Under the pieces are notes generated by a model. The model saw only the letters and a program-made list of their open reading frames with translations. It was not told where the DNA came from and ran no database searches. Both the position numbers and the translations under genes were made by a program. From Ornithobacterium rhinotracheale (GTDB taxonomy: Bacteria; Bacteroidota; Bacteroidia; Flavobacteriales; Weeksellaceae), in assembly GCF_004088395.1 (NCBI RefSeq), contig NZ_CP035107.1:186001-250000 (forward strand): a stretch of DNA of 64,000 bases, in the 5' to 3' direction. Below are positions 50,347-59,271 of the stretch, piece after piece. Positions within the stretch are counted from its first letter, which is position 1. Every line of letters starts with the position of its first letter.

Positions 50347-52332
50347 TTATGGAATATATCTCACAAAGCCCTCCATAGCCTCATATTCAGCCAAGCCAAG
50401 CTTGTTGTAGAGGTCGGCAGTTTCGCGGTTTCTATCCTCGGCGCGTTGCCAGAATAAGCGCGAATCTGTTCCCATAAATGGAGCCGCTTCCATTTGAGAT
50501 TGGTGTCTCAAAATGGCGTTTCGCTTCTCTCTCAGTTCGCTTGGAGACATAGGCACGGCCATTTCAATTTCGTTGATTGGCCATTCTTGCCAAGCGCCGC
50601 GATACATCCACACCCAGCAGTCTTTCAGCCACTCGTCGCCGTCTTCTTTGATTTGGTCTAGGGCTAGGAAAATGGCTTCTAGGCAGACTTTGTGCGTTCC
50701 GTGAGGGTCCATTAAGTCGCCCGCGGCAAAGATTTGGTGTGGCTTGATGGAGCGTAGGAATTCTTTTACAATGTCCACATCTTTTTGGCTAAGGTCATTC
50801 TTTTTAACTTTTCCTGTTTCGTAGAATGGCAAGCGTAGGAAGTGTGCATTTTCCTCTTTTACACCCACATGGCGGCAAGCTGATTTGGCTTCCTCTTCTC
50901 TCAACAATCCTTTTAGGTGAAGAATTTGCGGAGTGATTGCTTTGAAGTTTTCGTTTTCATCAAGTTCGCTTAAATATTGGGTTAAGTTTTTGTAAGTCTC
51001 GGATGAGGTGTCTCCGTTTTCTTCCAAGTAATTTTTCATCAAGAGCATAGGGCGTAGTAGCTCATAGTCTGCCACGGCAATGTTACCAGAAACTTGGTAA
51101 GCCACATGCACATCATGGCCTTGCTCCACGAGGCGTCTTAGGGTTCCGCCCATTGAGATTACATCATCATCTGGGTGCGGGCTGAATACGATTACTCTTT
51201 TTTGAGCTGGGTCTTTACGCTCAGGGCGTTTAGTTTCATCAGCATTTGGTTTTCCGCCAGGCCAACCGGTGATGGTGTTTTGTAAATCATTGAATACTTG
51301 TAAGTTTACATTGTATGCGGAGCCATAAGTTACAATGAGTTCATTTAAATTATGGTCGGTATAGTCCTTGTTAGTAAGTTTTAAGATAGGCTTGCCCGTA
51401 GCGATACATAGCTGAACCACAGCGCGTTTTACCAAGCTAGGAGTCCAGTTGCAAGTGCCCACCTTCCAAGGGGTTTTTACTCTTGTGAGGTCGCCCGCGG
51501 CATCAAAATCAATGATGTATTTGGCGTTTTCGTGTCTTTGGAGGTAGCTTGCAGGAACTTCGTCCACCACTTTGCCCTCTACGGCTTTTTTTACGATGCT
51601 AGCTTTTTTGTCGCCCCAAGCTAAAAGTATGATTTTTCTAGCTTTAAAGATGGAGCCTACTCCCATTGTGATGGCGCCTTTTGGTACATTATTAATTCCT
51701 CCAAAATCTTTTGCCGCATCAGTGATAGTTAATTCATCTAAGGATACCAAGCGTGTAAATGTATTCATATGTGAGCCAGGCTCATTGAACCCGATATGCC
51801 CAGTTCGCCCAATGCCTAGTAATTGTAAATCAATTCCGCCAGCCTCATCAATTGCTCTTTCATAGGCTTGGCAACTTTCAGCCAATTGTTCCACAGGCAC
51901 GCTTCCATCTGGAATGTGGATATTTGCTGGGTCTATGTCCACATGGTCGAACAAATGCTCGTGCATAAAGCGGTGGTAAGACTGAGGCGCATCAGCCTGC
52001 ATAGGGTAGTACTCATCAAGGTTAAAGGTGATTACATTCTTAAAGCTAAGCCCCTCCTCCTTGTGCATTCTGATTAGCTCATTGTAGGTAGCAATAGGGC
52101 TGCTACCAGTAGCCAAGCCAAGCACACATTTTTCGCCAGCGGCTTGCTTAGCTCGGATTAAATCAGCAATTTCTCTAGCGGCCACCTTTGAGCCCTCAAG
52201 AGCTGTGTCAAAAATTTCCACTGGAATGCGCTCTTCTCTAGTGAATTGAGAGAGTTCCAGCGCGTCCTTTGCCTGTTTTAAAATCACTTTGTTTTTCTTA
52301 AGTGATGGGTTTTCTTCTAATATGTTTTTCAT
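50347..52332 (-). CDS. nagB: Glucosamine-6-phosphate deaminase fused to a PIG-L/LmbE deacetylase domain
   Basis: A 661-residue fusion. The NagB part (about 35-300) has NLDEYYP (104-110) and GIGRTGHIGFNEPGS (173-187) with the catalytic His179 and Glu184; it converts glucosamine-6-phosphate to fructose-6-phosphate and ammonia. The second part (about 378-600) is a PIG-L/LmbE domain with the zinc motif SPHPDDD (384-390) and a later MDPHGTHK; this superfamily removes acetyl groups from GlcNAc-type sugars. One chain could therefore deacetylate and deaminate amino sugars, doing the work of NagA and NagB (inference; this long form is widespread in Bacteroidota). It is divergent from the GH109/kinase operon. 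Confidence 0.92.
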   Translation of the reverse strand: MKNILEENPSLKKNKVILKQAKDALELSQFTREERIPVEIFDTALEGSKVAAREIADLIRAKQAAGEKCVLGLATGSSPIATYNELIRMHKEEGLSFKNVITFNLDEYYPMQADAPQSYHRFMHEHLFDHVDIDPANIHIPDGSVPVEQLAESCQAYERAIDEAGGIDLQLLGIGRTGHIGFNEPGSHMNTFTRLVSLDELTITDAAKDFGGINNVPKGAITMGVGSIFKARKIILLAWGDKKASIVKKAVEGKVVDEVPASYLQRHENAKYIIDFDAAGDLTRVKTPWKVGTCNWTPSLVKRAVVQLCIATGKPILKLTNKDYTDHNLNELIVTYGSAYNVNLQVFNDLQNTITGWPGGKPNADETKRPERKDPAQKRVIVFSPHPDDDVISMGGTLRRLVEQGHDVHVAYQVSGNIAVADYELLRPMLLMKNYLEENGDTSSETYKNLTQYLSELDENENFKAITPQILHLKGLLREEEAKSACRHVGVKEENAHFLRLPFYETGKVKKNDLSQKDVDIVKEFLRSIKPHQIFAAGDLMDPHGTHKVCLEAIFLALDQIKEDGDEWLKDCWVWMYRGAWQEWPINEIEMAVPMSPSELREKRNAILRHQSQMEAAPFMGTDSRLFWQRAEDRNRETADLYNKLGLAEYEAMEGFVRYIP

Positions 52333-52360
52333 AACAAATGATGTGTTTAAATAGAAAGTA

Positions 52361-52368
52361 TAAAGGTA
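52361..52368 (-). promoter_or_regulatory. Promoter -7 box of the nagB fusion gene
   Basis: The minus strand reads TACCTTTA, a near match, 28 bases before the ATG at 52332. Confidence 0.5.
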
Positions 52369-52505
52369 CGGCGAAAAATTCTTTTAAGCATAATTTTTCT
52401 AATAAAAAATGCTAAAATAATTATGAAAATTATCATTTGTCAAATCCTAAGAAAAAACCGATATTTAGCCGATTTTTAAAAACGAAAAATAAGACCAAAG
52501 TATTG

Positions 52506-53735
52506 ATGAAAATTCGGCTAGGATTCATAGGAATGGGGCGGCGCGGATTGCGCCATTTGGCTATGCTGAGCGAGCGGGCAGATTGTGCCATTGTAGCCAT
52601 CGCCGAGCCCTTGCCTGCACAGAATGCTTTGGCCCAGAAAATCTTGGCTCAGAAAACACACCGCCCCATTTTTTATGATAAAAATGAGCAAGACTACCAG
52701 CGAATGATAGCGCAAGAAAACCTCGATGCCGTACTCATCTACACCCCGTGGAAGGAGCATCTGGCGCAAAGCCAATTTGCAATGCAGCACGGCGTGCGCG
52801 TGGGCGTGGAGGTGAGCGGCGCCCAATCGCTCGAAGAGTGCTGGCAATTTGTGGAAACTTATGAGCAGACGCAAACACCAATTATGCTCCTTGAGAATTG
52901 TTGCTACCGCAGAGATGTTTTGGCAATTGCTCAAATGATTAAAAATGGCGATTTTGGCGAATTAGTATATTTAAAAGGAGGGTACCAGCACGATATTCGC
53001 AGTGTGCTTTTTGATGAAAAGCTAAACTTTGGCGCCGAAACACAGGGCGAGAGCAATTGGCGCACACAAGAATACCTTGAACGGAATGCCGATATTTACC
53101 CCACGCACGGGCTTGGGCCGATGGCTATTTTCAATGACATCAATGCTGGAAACAGAATCACGCAAGTGCGCTCCCTCGCCACCAAATCTGTGGGAATGAA
53201 AAACTTTTGCCAAAAAAATATAGCATTTAAACTAGGCGATATTGTGCTTACCCAAATGCAGTGCGAGCGCGGCGAGGTGATGCAGCTCACGCACGACACC
53301 TCCCTGCCGAGGCCATTTAATTTAGGGCTTATGGTTCAGGGAAGTAAAGGAATTTGGCAAGAATATTATCGTGGCGATTTATCCGATGGGCAAATTTATT
53401 TAGAAAAAAATGATGCCGCCGCCCCTCTGGAAAAGCGCTGGCAGAGCCCTAAAAAATATTTGCGAAAAAATGATAGCTCCATTTGGGTGAAGTTTCGCAA
53501 AAAAATTACTAAATTTGGAAGATACGGCATAGATTACATTATGTTAAACGACTTTATCGAGCGAATTCAGCAGGGCAAAGAGTTTAGAATTGATGTCTAC
53601 GACCTTGCAACTTGGAAAGCCATTACACCGCTCTCCGAGCAGTCGATACAAGCCAATGGAAAGATGATTGAAATGCCCGATTTTACAAAAGGAAAATATA
53701 TTGATAGAAAAAATAAATTCAAAAATTATGAGTGA
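52506..53735 (+). CDS. GH109-like Gfo/Idh/MocA family protein (putative alpha-N-acetylgalactosaminidase)
   Basis: 409 residues. An N-terminal Rossmann fold (RLGFIGMGRRGLRH) binds NAD. Several stretches match the glycoside hydrolase 109 branch rather than ordinary sugar dehydrogenases: LLENCCYRRDVLAIAQM, the YPTHGLGPMA loop (catalytic region) and DVYDLATWKAITPLSEQS with PDFTKGKY near the end. GH109 enzymes cleave alpha-N-acetylgalactosamine by an NAD-dependent redox mechanism. No signal peptide is seen, so it would act on imported sugar, or be a relative with another role. The frame opens earlier at a TTG (52437); I start at the ATG just before the Rossmann motif. It overlaps the next gene by 8 bases. 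Confidence 0.82.
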   Translation: MKIRLGFIGMGRRGLRHLAMLSERADCAIVAIAEPLPAQNALAQKILAQKTHRPIFYDKNEQDYQRMIAQENLDAVLIYTPWKEHLAQSQFAMQHGVRVGVEVSGAQSLEECWQFVETYEQTQTPIMLLENCCYRRDVLAIAQMIKNGDFGELVYLKGGYQHDIRSVLFDEKLNFGAETQGESNWRTQEYLERNADIYPTHGLGPMAIFNDINAGNRITQVRSLATKSVGMKNFCQKNIAFKLGDIVLTQMQCERGEVMQLTHDTSLPRPFNLGLMVQGSKGIWQEYYRGDLSDGQIYLEKNDAAAPLEKRWQSPKKYLRKNDSSIWVKFRKKITKFGRYGIDYIMLNDFIERIQQGKEFRIDVYDLATWKAITPLSEQSIQANGKMIEMPDFTKGKYIDRKNKFKNYE

Positions 53736-54651
53736 TACAATGACTTTAATGGTCTTAGCCGGTGGGCTAGGAAGTCGCTACAAAGGACAAAAACAAGTAG
53801 ACCCCGTGGGCGACAACGGAGAGTGCTTGATGGAATACGGATTATATGATGCATTAAATAATGGTGTAAATCATGTAGTGTTTATCATCAACGACCAATT
53901 GTCCGAAGAGATTAAAGAACACCTAAGAAAGCCCCTAGATGAGCGCGGTATCAAAGTAGACTTTGTGCTACAAGCAATGCCAAACGCCGTACCAGAAAAA
54001 TATGCAGACTTGGTGCCACTACGCCAAAAGCCTTGGGGAACAGCCCACGCCGTGCTTATGGCAAAAGATGTAATTCACCAGCCCTTCATCGTGATGAATG
54101 CTGATGATTACTATGGAGCCAATACCTTTGAGCTAGCACACCAATTAGTGAAGGCAGGAAAAATCAATGCCGAAAATTATGGTATGGTAGCCTTTGAGCT
54201 TGAAAAAACTTTGAGTGATAACGGTACCGTGTCCCGTGGCGTGTGCGAAGTGGAGGACGGAAAATTGAAAAGAGTAACCGAAATCCTAAAAATCATTAAA
54301 AAAGATAACGGCGAAATCGTAAACGAAGCAGACCAGCTAGAAAAAGTAGATTTGCAACCCAAAACAAAGGTTTCTATGAACTTCTGGATTCTAGACCATA
54401 GCATTTTCCCAAGCTTGCAAGAAGGCTTTGAGGAGTTTTTAAGCACCATAGAAAACAAAGAAAAGCAAGAGTACTTTATCCCTTTATTCATCGACAATCA
54501 AATCCAAAAAGGAAAACTAAATGTGTGGGTAGAGCAGAGTAAAGAAGATTGGTTTGGAATGACTTACCCAGAAGATAAAGCAATCGTAGTAGAGGATTTA
54601 AGACAAAAAACAGAGGCAGGCAAATACAACCGCCCACTTTGGAAAAAATAA
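53728..54651 (+). CDS. Sugar-1-phosphate nucleotidyltransferase-like protein
   Basis: 307 residues with the nucleotidyltransferase signature VLAGGLGSRYKGQKQ (9-23) and NADDYYG for the metal-binding Asp. It should couple a sugar-1-phosphate to a nucleoside triphosphate. It overlaps the end of the GH109-like gene (ATG inside its last codons) and is followed 6 bases later by a kinase resembling N-acetylhexosamine 1-kinase. The three would turn GalNAc or GlcNAc into UDP-HexNAc (inference). An upstream ATG at 53668 would run 68 bases into the preceding gene and is rejected. Confidence 0.85.
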   Translation: MSDTMTLMVLAGGLGSRYKGQKQVDPVGDNGECLMEYGLYDALNNGVNHVVFIINDQLSEEIKEHLRKPLDERGIKVDFVLQAMPNAVPEKYADLVPLRQKPWGTAHAVLMAKDVIHQPFIVMNADDYYGANTFELAHQLVKAGKINAENYGMVAFELEKTLSDNGTVSRGVCEVEDGKLKRVTEILKIIKKDNGEIVNEADQLEKVDLQPKTKVSMNFWILDHSIFPSLQEGFEEFLSTIENKEKQEYFIPLFIDNQIQKGKLNVWVEQSKEDWFGMTYPEDKAIVVEDLRQKTEAGKYNRPLWKK

Positions 54652-54657
54652 AAAATT

Positions 54658-55683
54658 ATGGAAGAAATCGTAAAAAAATTTTTTGGCAAAGACGCAGATT
54701 TCGGGCTGCAAAAAAACGAAATGGGGCATATCAATACCACCTATGTCCTGCGCGATAAAGAAGGCGCTTATGTACTTCAAAAATTTAATACCAACATCTT
54801 TGAGCAGCCAGAGGTAATCGTGGAAAATATGCTAAAACTAGCCGACCACCTAGAAGCTAAAAACTACCCCCACGCTATCCTAAGACCTAGAAAAACCGTG
54901 CGCGGAGAGTACCTAGTAGAGGCAGAAAACGGCGTATGGCGTGTAATCCCTTTTATAGAAAATACGCAATGCATCGAAACGGTAGAGAGCCCAGAGCAGG
55001 CCTATGAGGTAGCAAAATTTATTGGAGAGTTTCATTCTTATGTTTGCGATTTGGATGTGGAAGGTTTAAAAGAGCCAATTCCAGGATTCATCAATTTTGC
55101 CAAAAGAATGCAAGACTATGAGCAATCGCTCAACAATGCAACGCCAAACAGAAAAGAGCTAGCCTTAGAGGCCATCACCCTTGTGGAAAAACTTAAAGAA
55201 ATCCCAGAAAAGTGGCTAGAAATCACCTCACAAGAGGGATTCCCTAAGCGATTAATCCACGCAGACCCTAAGATTAGCAACATTCTCCTCAGTGCCGAGG
55301 ATAAGAATAAGCCCGTGGCAGTAATTGACTTAGACACCCTTATGCCAGGCACTATCTTGTATGATTTTGGAGATATGGTGCGCTCATACACCAATACGCG
55401 CGATGAGGACGACCCTACGCCCAACAACTTCTCAAAAGAAAACTACGAAGCCATCAAAAAAGGCTTCTTAGAAAATCTACAAGATAAATTAACCCCGCAG
55501 GAGTTAGAGAACTTTGATTTGGCAGGCGCCACAGTGGTTTACATACAAGCCGTGCGCTTCTTAACCGATTTCCTAAACGGAGATGTATACTACGCCGTGA
55601 AGCGCGAAAACCACAATTTAGATAGAACGATGAACCAGCTCAACCTTTTAAAAGGTATCTTAGAAGCCACACACATAGTCTAA
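54658..55683 (+). CDS. N-acetylhexosamine 1-kinase-like phosphotransferase
   Basis: 341 residues, APH-type kinase fold. The substrate and ATP loop begins GHINTTYVL; the catalytic loop HADPKISNILL (201-211) gives Asp203, and VIDLDTLMPGTILYDFGDMVR (222-242) holds the metal-binding Asp. VIDLDT-MPG-YD-GD is the form seen in N-acetylhexosamine 1-kinase (NahK). It should phosphorylate GlcNAc/GalNAc at the anomeric carbon, feeding the nucleotidyltransferase just upstream. Last gene of the operon. Confidence 0.86.
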   Translation: MEEIVKKFFGKDADFGLQKNEMGHINTTYVLRDKEGAYVLQKFNTNIFEQPEVIVENMLKLADHLEAKNYPHAILRPRKTVRGEYLVEAENGVWRVIPFIENTQCIETVESPEQAYEVAKFIGEFHSYVCDLDVEGLKEPIPGFINFAKRMQDYEQSLNNATPNRKELALEAITLVEKLKEIPEKWLEITSQEGFPKRLIHADPKISNILLSAEDKNKPVAVIDLDTLMPGTILYDFGDMVRSYTNTRDEDDPTPNNFSKENYEAIKKGFLENLQDKLTPQELENFDLAGATVVYIQAVRFLTDFLNGDVYYAVKRENHNLDRTMNQLNLLKGILEATHIV

Positions 55684-55733
55684 ATTTTATATCCGTACTT
55701 AAATTTTAAGTACAAGAATAATGATGGTTTAAC

Positions 55734-55770
55734 AAAGATGGAGAAGCTTGCTTCTCCATCTTTATTTTTT
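55734..55770 (+). terminator. Terminator of the amino-sugar salvage operon
   Basis: AAAGATGGAGAAG pairs perfectly with CTTCTCCATCTTT around CTTG, followed by ATTTTTT. A second palindrome (GTACTTAAA-T-TTTAAGTAC) sits upstream at 55696-55714. Confidence 0.85.
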
Positions 55771-55779
55771 AGCCCAAAG

Positions 55780-56220
55780 TAGATTTTAGGTAAAATAGAG
55801 AAGTTTTTAGCTGATTTAATGAAGTTTTTGGGCAAAATATCGGAATTTTTAGCCTCGGTATCGGAATTTTTAGGCAAGAAATCGGAATTTTTAGCTCGAA
55901 TATCGAAAATTTTCATCACGAAAGGCAAAAATAACGCTACTTTAATCAAACACTTCTCTACTTTAATCAAACGATTCTCTAAACAAGCCAAATCATTCGC
56001 TTGGGCAGCCAAAAGTTTTATTTTTTCACCCAAAAATTTAGGCAATGAGGGTAAAATTTTAGGTGCGTTACCCAATTTTTTGGCTTCGGAAGAGAAATTT
56101 TTAGGCAATGAGGGTAAATTTTTAGACTTGGAGGTTAAAATTTTTGGGTTCGGCAGGCAAAATTTTCGCTTCTTTACCCAAATGATTGGCTTGGGTGGGT
56201 AAAATTTTCGGGCGCGAGCT
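55780..56220. repeat. Array B of 21-bp phased A/T-tract repeats
   Basis: Twenty-one units follow each other at exactly 21 bp from 55780 to 56220, and weaker ones lie on either side. Every unit has an A/T tract near AAATTTTT at the same phase; clean forward units are those at 55843, 55864 and 55885 (core ATCGGAATTTTTAG). Units from about 55906 to 56031 fit the reverse orientation better, then forward ones return. Because 21 is a multiple of three, both strands stay open: 127 codons on plus (55819-56202, heptads such as KFLGKIS, EFLASVS) and 186 on minus (56240-55680). It occupies most of the 628-base gap between the kinase and DUF2797 genes. Related to the array at 14.2 kb. No known repeat class recognised; bent DNA is expected from the tract phase. 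Confidence 0.78.
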
Positions 56221-56311
56221 ATTGGGGGAGAGTTGCGCAAGTTTTTAGGGGATAAATTTTCTAAATCCAGTATAAAGCCCGTATTTTTGTGTCCTTAGAA
56301 AAAATAAAGAA

Positions 56312-57106
56312 ATGATTTTTACGGGAGCGCTAAAAAAAATGCTGGTGGAAAATGCCCAACCCATTCGCTATTATCTCAATTTAGGGCAGGATTTCATTGA
56401 TATGAATCAGATGATTGGCAAAAAAATGCACTTTACGCACATTGCCAATGAGTGCCGAGGCTGTGGAATGGATAAGCCGATTTTTAGAATGGGGTTTTGC
56501 AAGAATTGTTTTTTTACCCACCCCGAGGCGAATCCCAATATTTTAAAACCTGAGCTTTCTACGGCGCATTTGGGGATAGAGCAGCGCAATTTGGAGTGGG
56601 AAAAAAGATTTGAACTTCAGCCACATGTGGTGTATTTGGCACTTTCGGGCGGACTGAAAGTGGGCGTAACGCGCCAAGTGCAAGTCCCTACCCGCTGGAT
56701 AGACCAAGGGGCGAGCCAAACGGTGATTTTTGCCGAGACGGAAAATCGCTACCAAGCGGGGCAAATAGAGGTTTTGCTTAAAAACTATATGTCGGACAAG
56801 ACGCACTGGCAGCGAATGCTTAAAAATGAGAATCCACCCCTTGATTTGCTTGCCGAAAAGCGCCGTGCACAGGCTTATTTGCCTGAGGATTGGGCTCAAT
56901 TTTATTCGCTAAAAGATGAGATTTATGCCTTTGAGTATCCGCTGCATTCTCAGTTGAGCAAAATTACATCGCTAAATTTTCAAAAATCACAGGAGATTTC
57001 GGGAGTCTTAGAGGGCATCAAGGGGCAATATTTAGTCTTTGAAGGCGGGCTTGTGTTTAACATTCGTGCGCAAGAAGGTTATGTGGTATCGCTTAATATT
57101 CAATAA
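56312..57106 (+). CDS. DUF2797 family protein
   Basis: 264 residues. Two CxxC pairs, Cys48/Cys51 (NECRGCG) and Cys63/Cys66 (GFCKNCF), form a probable zinc ribbon near the N-terminus. The middle contains LSGGLKVGVTRQVQVPTRWIDQGA, typical of DUF2797. Function of the family is unknown. No signal peptide. It is followed 37 bases later by an HTTM gene. Confidence 0.86.
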   Translation: MIFTGALKKMLVENAQPIRYYLNLGQDFIDMNQMIGKKMHFTHIANECRGCGMDKPIFRMGFCKNCFFTHPEANPNILKPELSTAHLGIEQRNLEWEKRFELQPHVVYLALSGGLKVGVTRQVQVPTRWIDQGASQTVIFAETENRYQAGQIEVLLKNYMSDKTHWQRMLKNENPPLDLLAEKRRAQAYLPEDWAQFYSLKDEIYAFEYPLHSQLSKITSLNFQKSQEISGVLEGIKGQYLVFEGGLVFNIRAQEGYVVSLNIQ

Positions 57107-57143
57107 ATAATCTTAAATTGCTGCCCGATTAATTGAGCAGGAT

Positions 57144-58493
57144 ATGAATTATTTGTTTGAAAAGGTAGATAATACGAAACTCATTTTTTTTAGAATCCTC
57201 TTTGGCTTCCTGATGATGCTGGAATGCTGGGGCGCAATAGCTACTGGCTGGGTGGAGCAGACCTTTGTGAAGGTGGATTATACTTTTAACTTTATAGGTT
57301 TTGAGTGGACGCACTTTTTGCTAGGCGAGCCGATGTATTTTATTTATGGGCTGATGGGCTTTTTGGGCTTTTTGGTGATGATGGGTGCTTTTTACAGAGT
57401 TTCATCGATGTTGCTGTTTTTGCTTTGGGCACTTACCTATTTTATGCAAAAATCCAATTACAATAATCATTATTATTTCTTGGTATGGCTTAGCTTTTTT
57501 ATGGCGATAGTGCCTGCAAATCAATTTTATTCGGTAGATGCCAGTATGAATGCTAAAATCTCCTCCAATTCCGCTCCGCGCTGGACGATTCTCATTTTTC
57601 AGATACAATTAGCAATCTTGTATTTCTTTGCCGCCGTGGCTAAGCTTTACCCAGGGTGGCTGGATAATCATTATTTACCCTTGCGCTTGGAGCAATCGGC
57701 GCAGTGGTTTTCGCATACGGAGCATTTTAAATTTATGGCTAAATTCCTCCGAATACCTGATTTAGCACCCTTTTTAGCTTATGGCGGTATTGTGTTTGAT
57801 TTCCTATTTGTGCCACTTTTAATGTTTAAGCCCACAAGAAAATTAGCCTTTTTTGCCGCATTGCTATTTCATATTTTTAATTCAATCACGCTGCATGTGG
57901 GCATTTTCCCATATTTAGCCTTAGCCATGTCGCTTTTCTTCTTTGATACCGAAACCTTGAAAAAAGAGATTTTCCCCTTTAAGTCCAGAGCGATGATTTC
58001 AGATGATTTATTTGAGAAAAAATCACGCCAAGCACTTATAACATATGCCTTTGTGGGGCTTACATTGCTACAAATTTATCTGCCACTGCGCCACTGGCTC
58101 ATTCCAGATGATGTGCTGTGGACGGAGGAGGGGCACCGTATGGCGTGGCGTATGATGCTCCGCGAAAAATCAGGAGAAATTAGCTTTGAAACCCATTTGC
58201 CAAATGGCAAAATTGTACAGGAGAATTTGCAGGATTTTTTGCGTCCGCATCAAATCTATGGTGTGCAAACAAAGCCAGATTTTATTTGGCAATATGCCCA
58301 AGAACTTAAAAAAAGATACCGAGCCAAGGGAGTGGAAGGGGTGAAGATTTATGCCAAAAATTCTTGCCTAAGCATCAACGGAGGCCCCTGCCACCCGTTT
58401 ATAAATCCGCAAGTGGATTTGGCCAATACTAAGTGGAGCTACTTCGGGCATCAGTCCTTTATCTTGCCTTCGCCAAAAGAATATTACCGTTAA
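57144..58493 (+). CDS. HTTM domain membrane protein (gamma-carboxylase-like)
   Basis: 449 residues. The N-terminal two thirds carry at least seven hydrophobic helices with the HTTM pattern (FRILFGFLMMLECW; LWALTYFMQKSNYNNHYYFLV; FQIQLAILYFFAAVAKLYPGWLDN). This domain also forms the membrane part of vitamin K-dependent gamma-glutamyl carboxylase. The C-terminal 150 residues are soluble and include WRMMLREKSGEISFETH. Bacterial homologues lack a proven substrate; carboxylation of Glu is possible but not shown. The HAD gene follows 17 bases later. Confidence 0.86.
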   Translation: MNYLFEKVDNTKLIFFRILFGFLMMLECWGAIATGWVEQTFVKVDYTFNFIGFEWTHFLLGEPMYFIYGLMGFLGFLVMMGAFYRVSSMLLFLLWALTYFMQKSNYNNHYYFLVWLSFFMAIVPANQFYSVDASMNAKISSNSAPRWTILIFQIQLAILYFFAAVAKLYPGWLDNHYLPLRLEQSAQWFSHTEHFKFMAKFLRIPDLAPFLAYGGIVFDFLFVPLLMFKPTRKLAFFAALLFHIFNSITLHVGIFPYLALAMSLFFFDTETLKKEIFPFKSRAMISDDLFEKKSRQALITYAFVGLTLLQIYLPLRHWLIPDDVLWTEEGHRMAWRMMLREKSGEISFETHLPNGKIVQENLQDFLRPHQIYGVQTKPDFIWQYAQELKKRYRAKGVEGVKIYAKNSCLSINGGPCHPFINPQVDLANTKWSYFGHQSFILPSPKEYYR

Positions 58494-58510
58494 AAGAGAA
58501 AACAATTTTT

Positions 58511-59212
58511 ATGAAATTAAATGATGTACAGCATATCTTTTTTGATTTAGACAATACACTTTGGGACCACCGCGCCAACTCAGAGGCTACACTGAGCGAA
58601 ATGTTTAGCCACTACCAAGTTCAAGAAAAATACGGCGTAGATTTTGACACTTGGCACCAAGTGTTTTATGCTCAAAACGAGGTTTTGTGGCAGCAGCTCA
58701 GCCGTGCCGAAATCACCAAAGATGAATTGCGTGCACGCAGATTTGTTGAGCCTTTTGCACATTTTGGGATTAAGGACGAGGAACTTTCATCGGTGTTTGA
58801 TGGGCAATATTTATCGCTCATGCTCGAGAAAAATGGCGTAGTGCCAGGGGCAGAGGAACTGTTAAAGTACTTAATGCCTCATTACAAATTGCATATCATC
58901 ACCAATGGCTTTATAGAAGTCTCGCGAGGCAAGGTAGAGCGTTCTGTACTCAATGGATATTTTGAAAGCCTGACTTGTGCCGATGAGATTGGCGTGAGAA
59001 AACCATCGCCCATTTTGTTTGATTTAGCCCTAGAAAAAGCGGGAGCACAAAAAGAAAATTCACTCTTGGTGGGAGATGATTGGGAGGCGGATATTTTAGG
59101 CAGTCTCAATTATGGGATAAGATGCGTGTATTTTAACCCACTTCGGGAAAATAATTCGTTGCCCGAGGTGCCTACAATTTATTCACTTTTAGGCCTAAAG
59201 GAGATATTGTAA
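58511..59212 (+). CDS. yjjG: YjjG-type HAD phosphatase (noncanonical pyrimidine nucleotidase)
   Basis: A 233-residue HAD hydrolase. Motif I is FFDLDNTLWDH with nucleophile Asp12 and Asp14; motif II is ITNGF; the motif III Lys is in GVRKPSPILF; motif IV is LVGDDWEADILG. The variant DLDNTLWD and overall length fit the YjjG group, which dephosphorylates nonstandard pyrimidine nucleotides and keeps them out of DNA. The longer frame from 58433 overlaps the HTTM gene and adds nothing conserved. Confidence 0.88.
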   Translation: MKLNDVQHIFFDLDNTLWDHRANSEATLSEMFSHYQVQEKYGVDFDTWHQVFYAQNEVLWQQLSRAEITKDELRARRFVEPFAHFGIKDEELSSVFDGQYLSLMLEKNGVVPGAEELLKYLMPHYKLHIITNGFIEVSRGKVERSVLNGYFESLTCADEIGVRKPSPILFDLALEKAGAQKENSLLVGDDWEADILGSLNYGIRCVYFNPLRENNSLPEVPTIYSLLGLKEIL

Positions 59213-59271
59213 AAAGGTCTTGAGGTCAAAAATAAAATGCTTATCTTGCGAGGGCTTTAATTTTCGTATGT

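Noticed and set aside
14213-56220. CRISPR array as explanation for the 21-bp repeats
   Set aside because: No constant repeat with spacers of 26 bases or more, no cas genes; the variable part is about 10 bases and the tract itself is degenerate.
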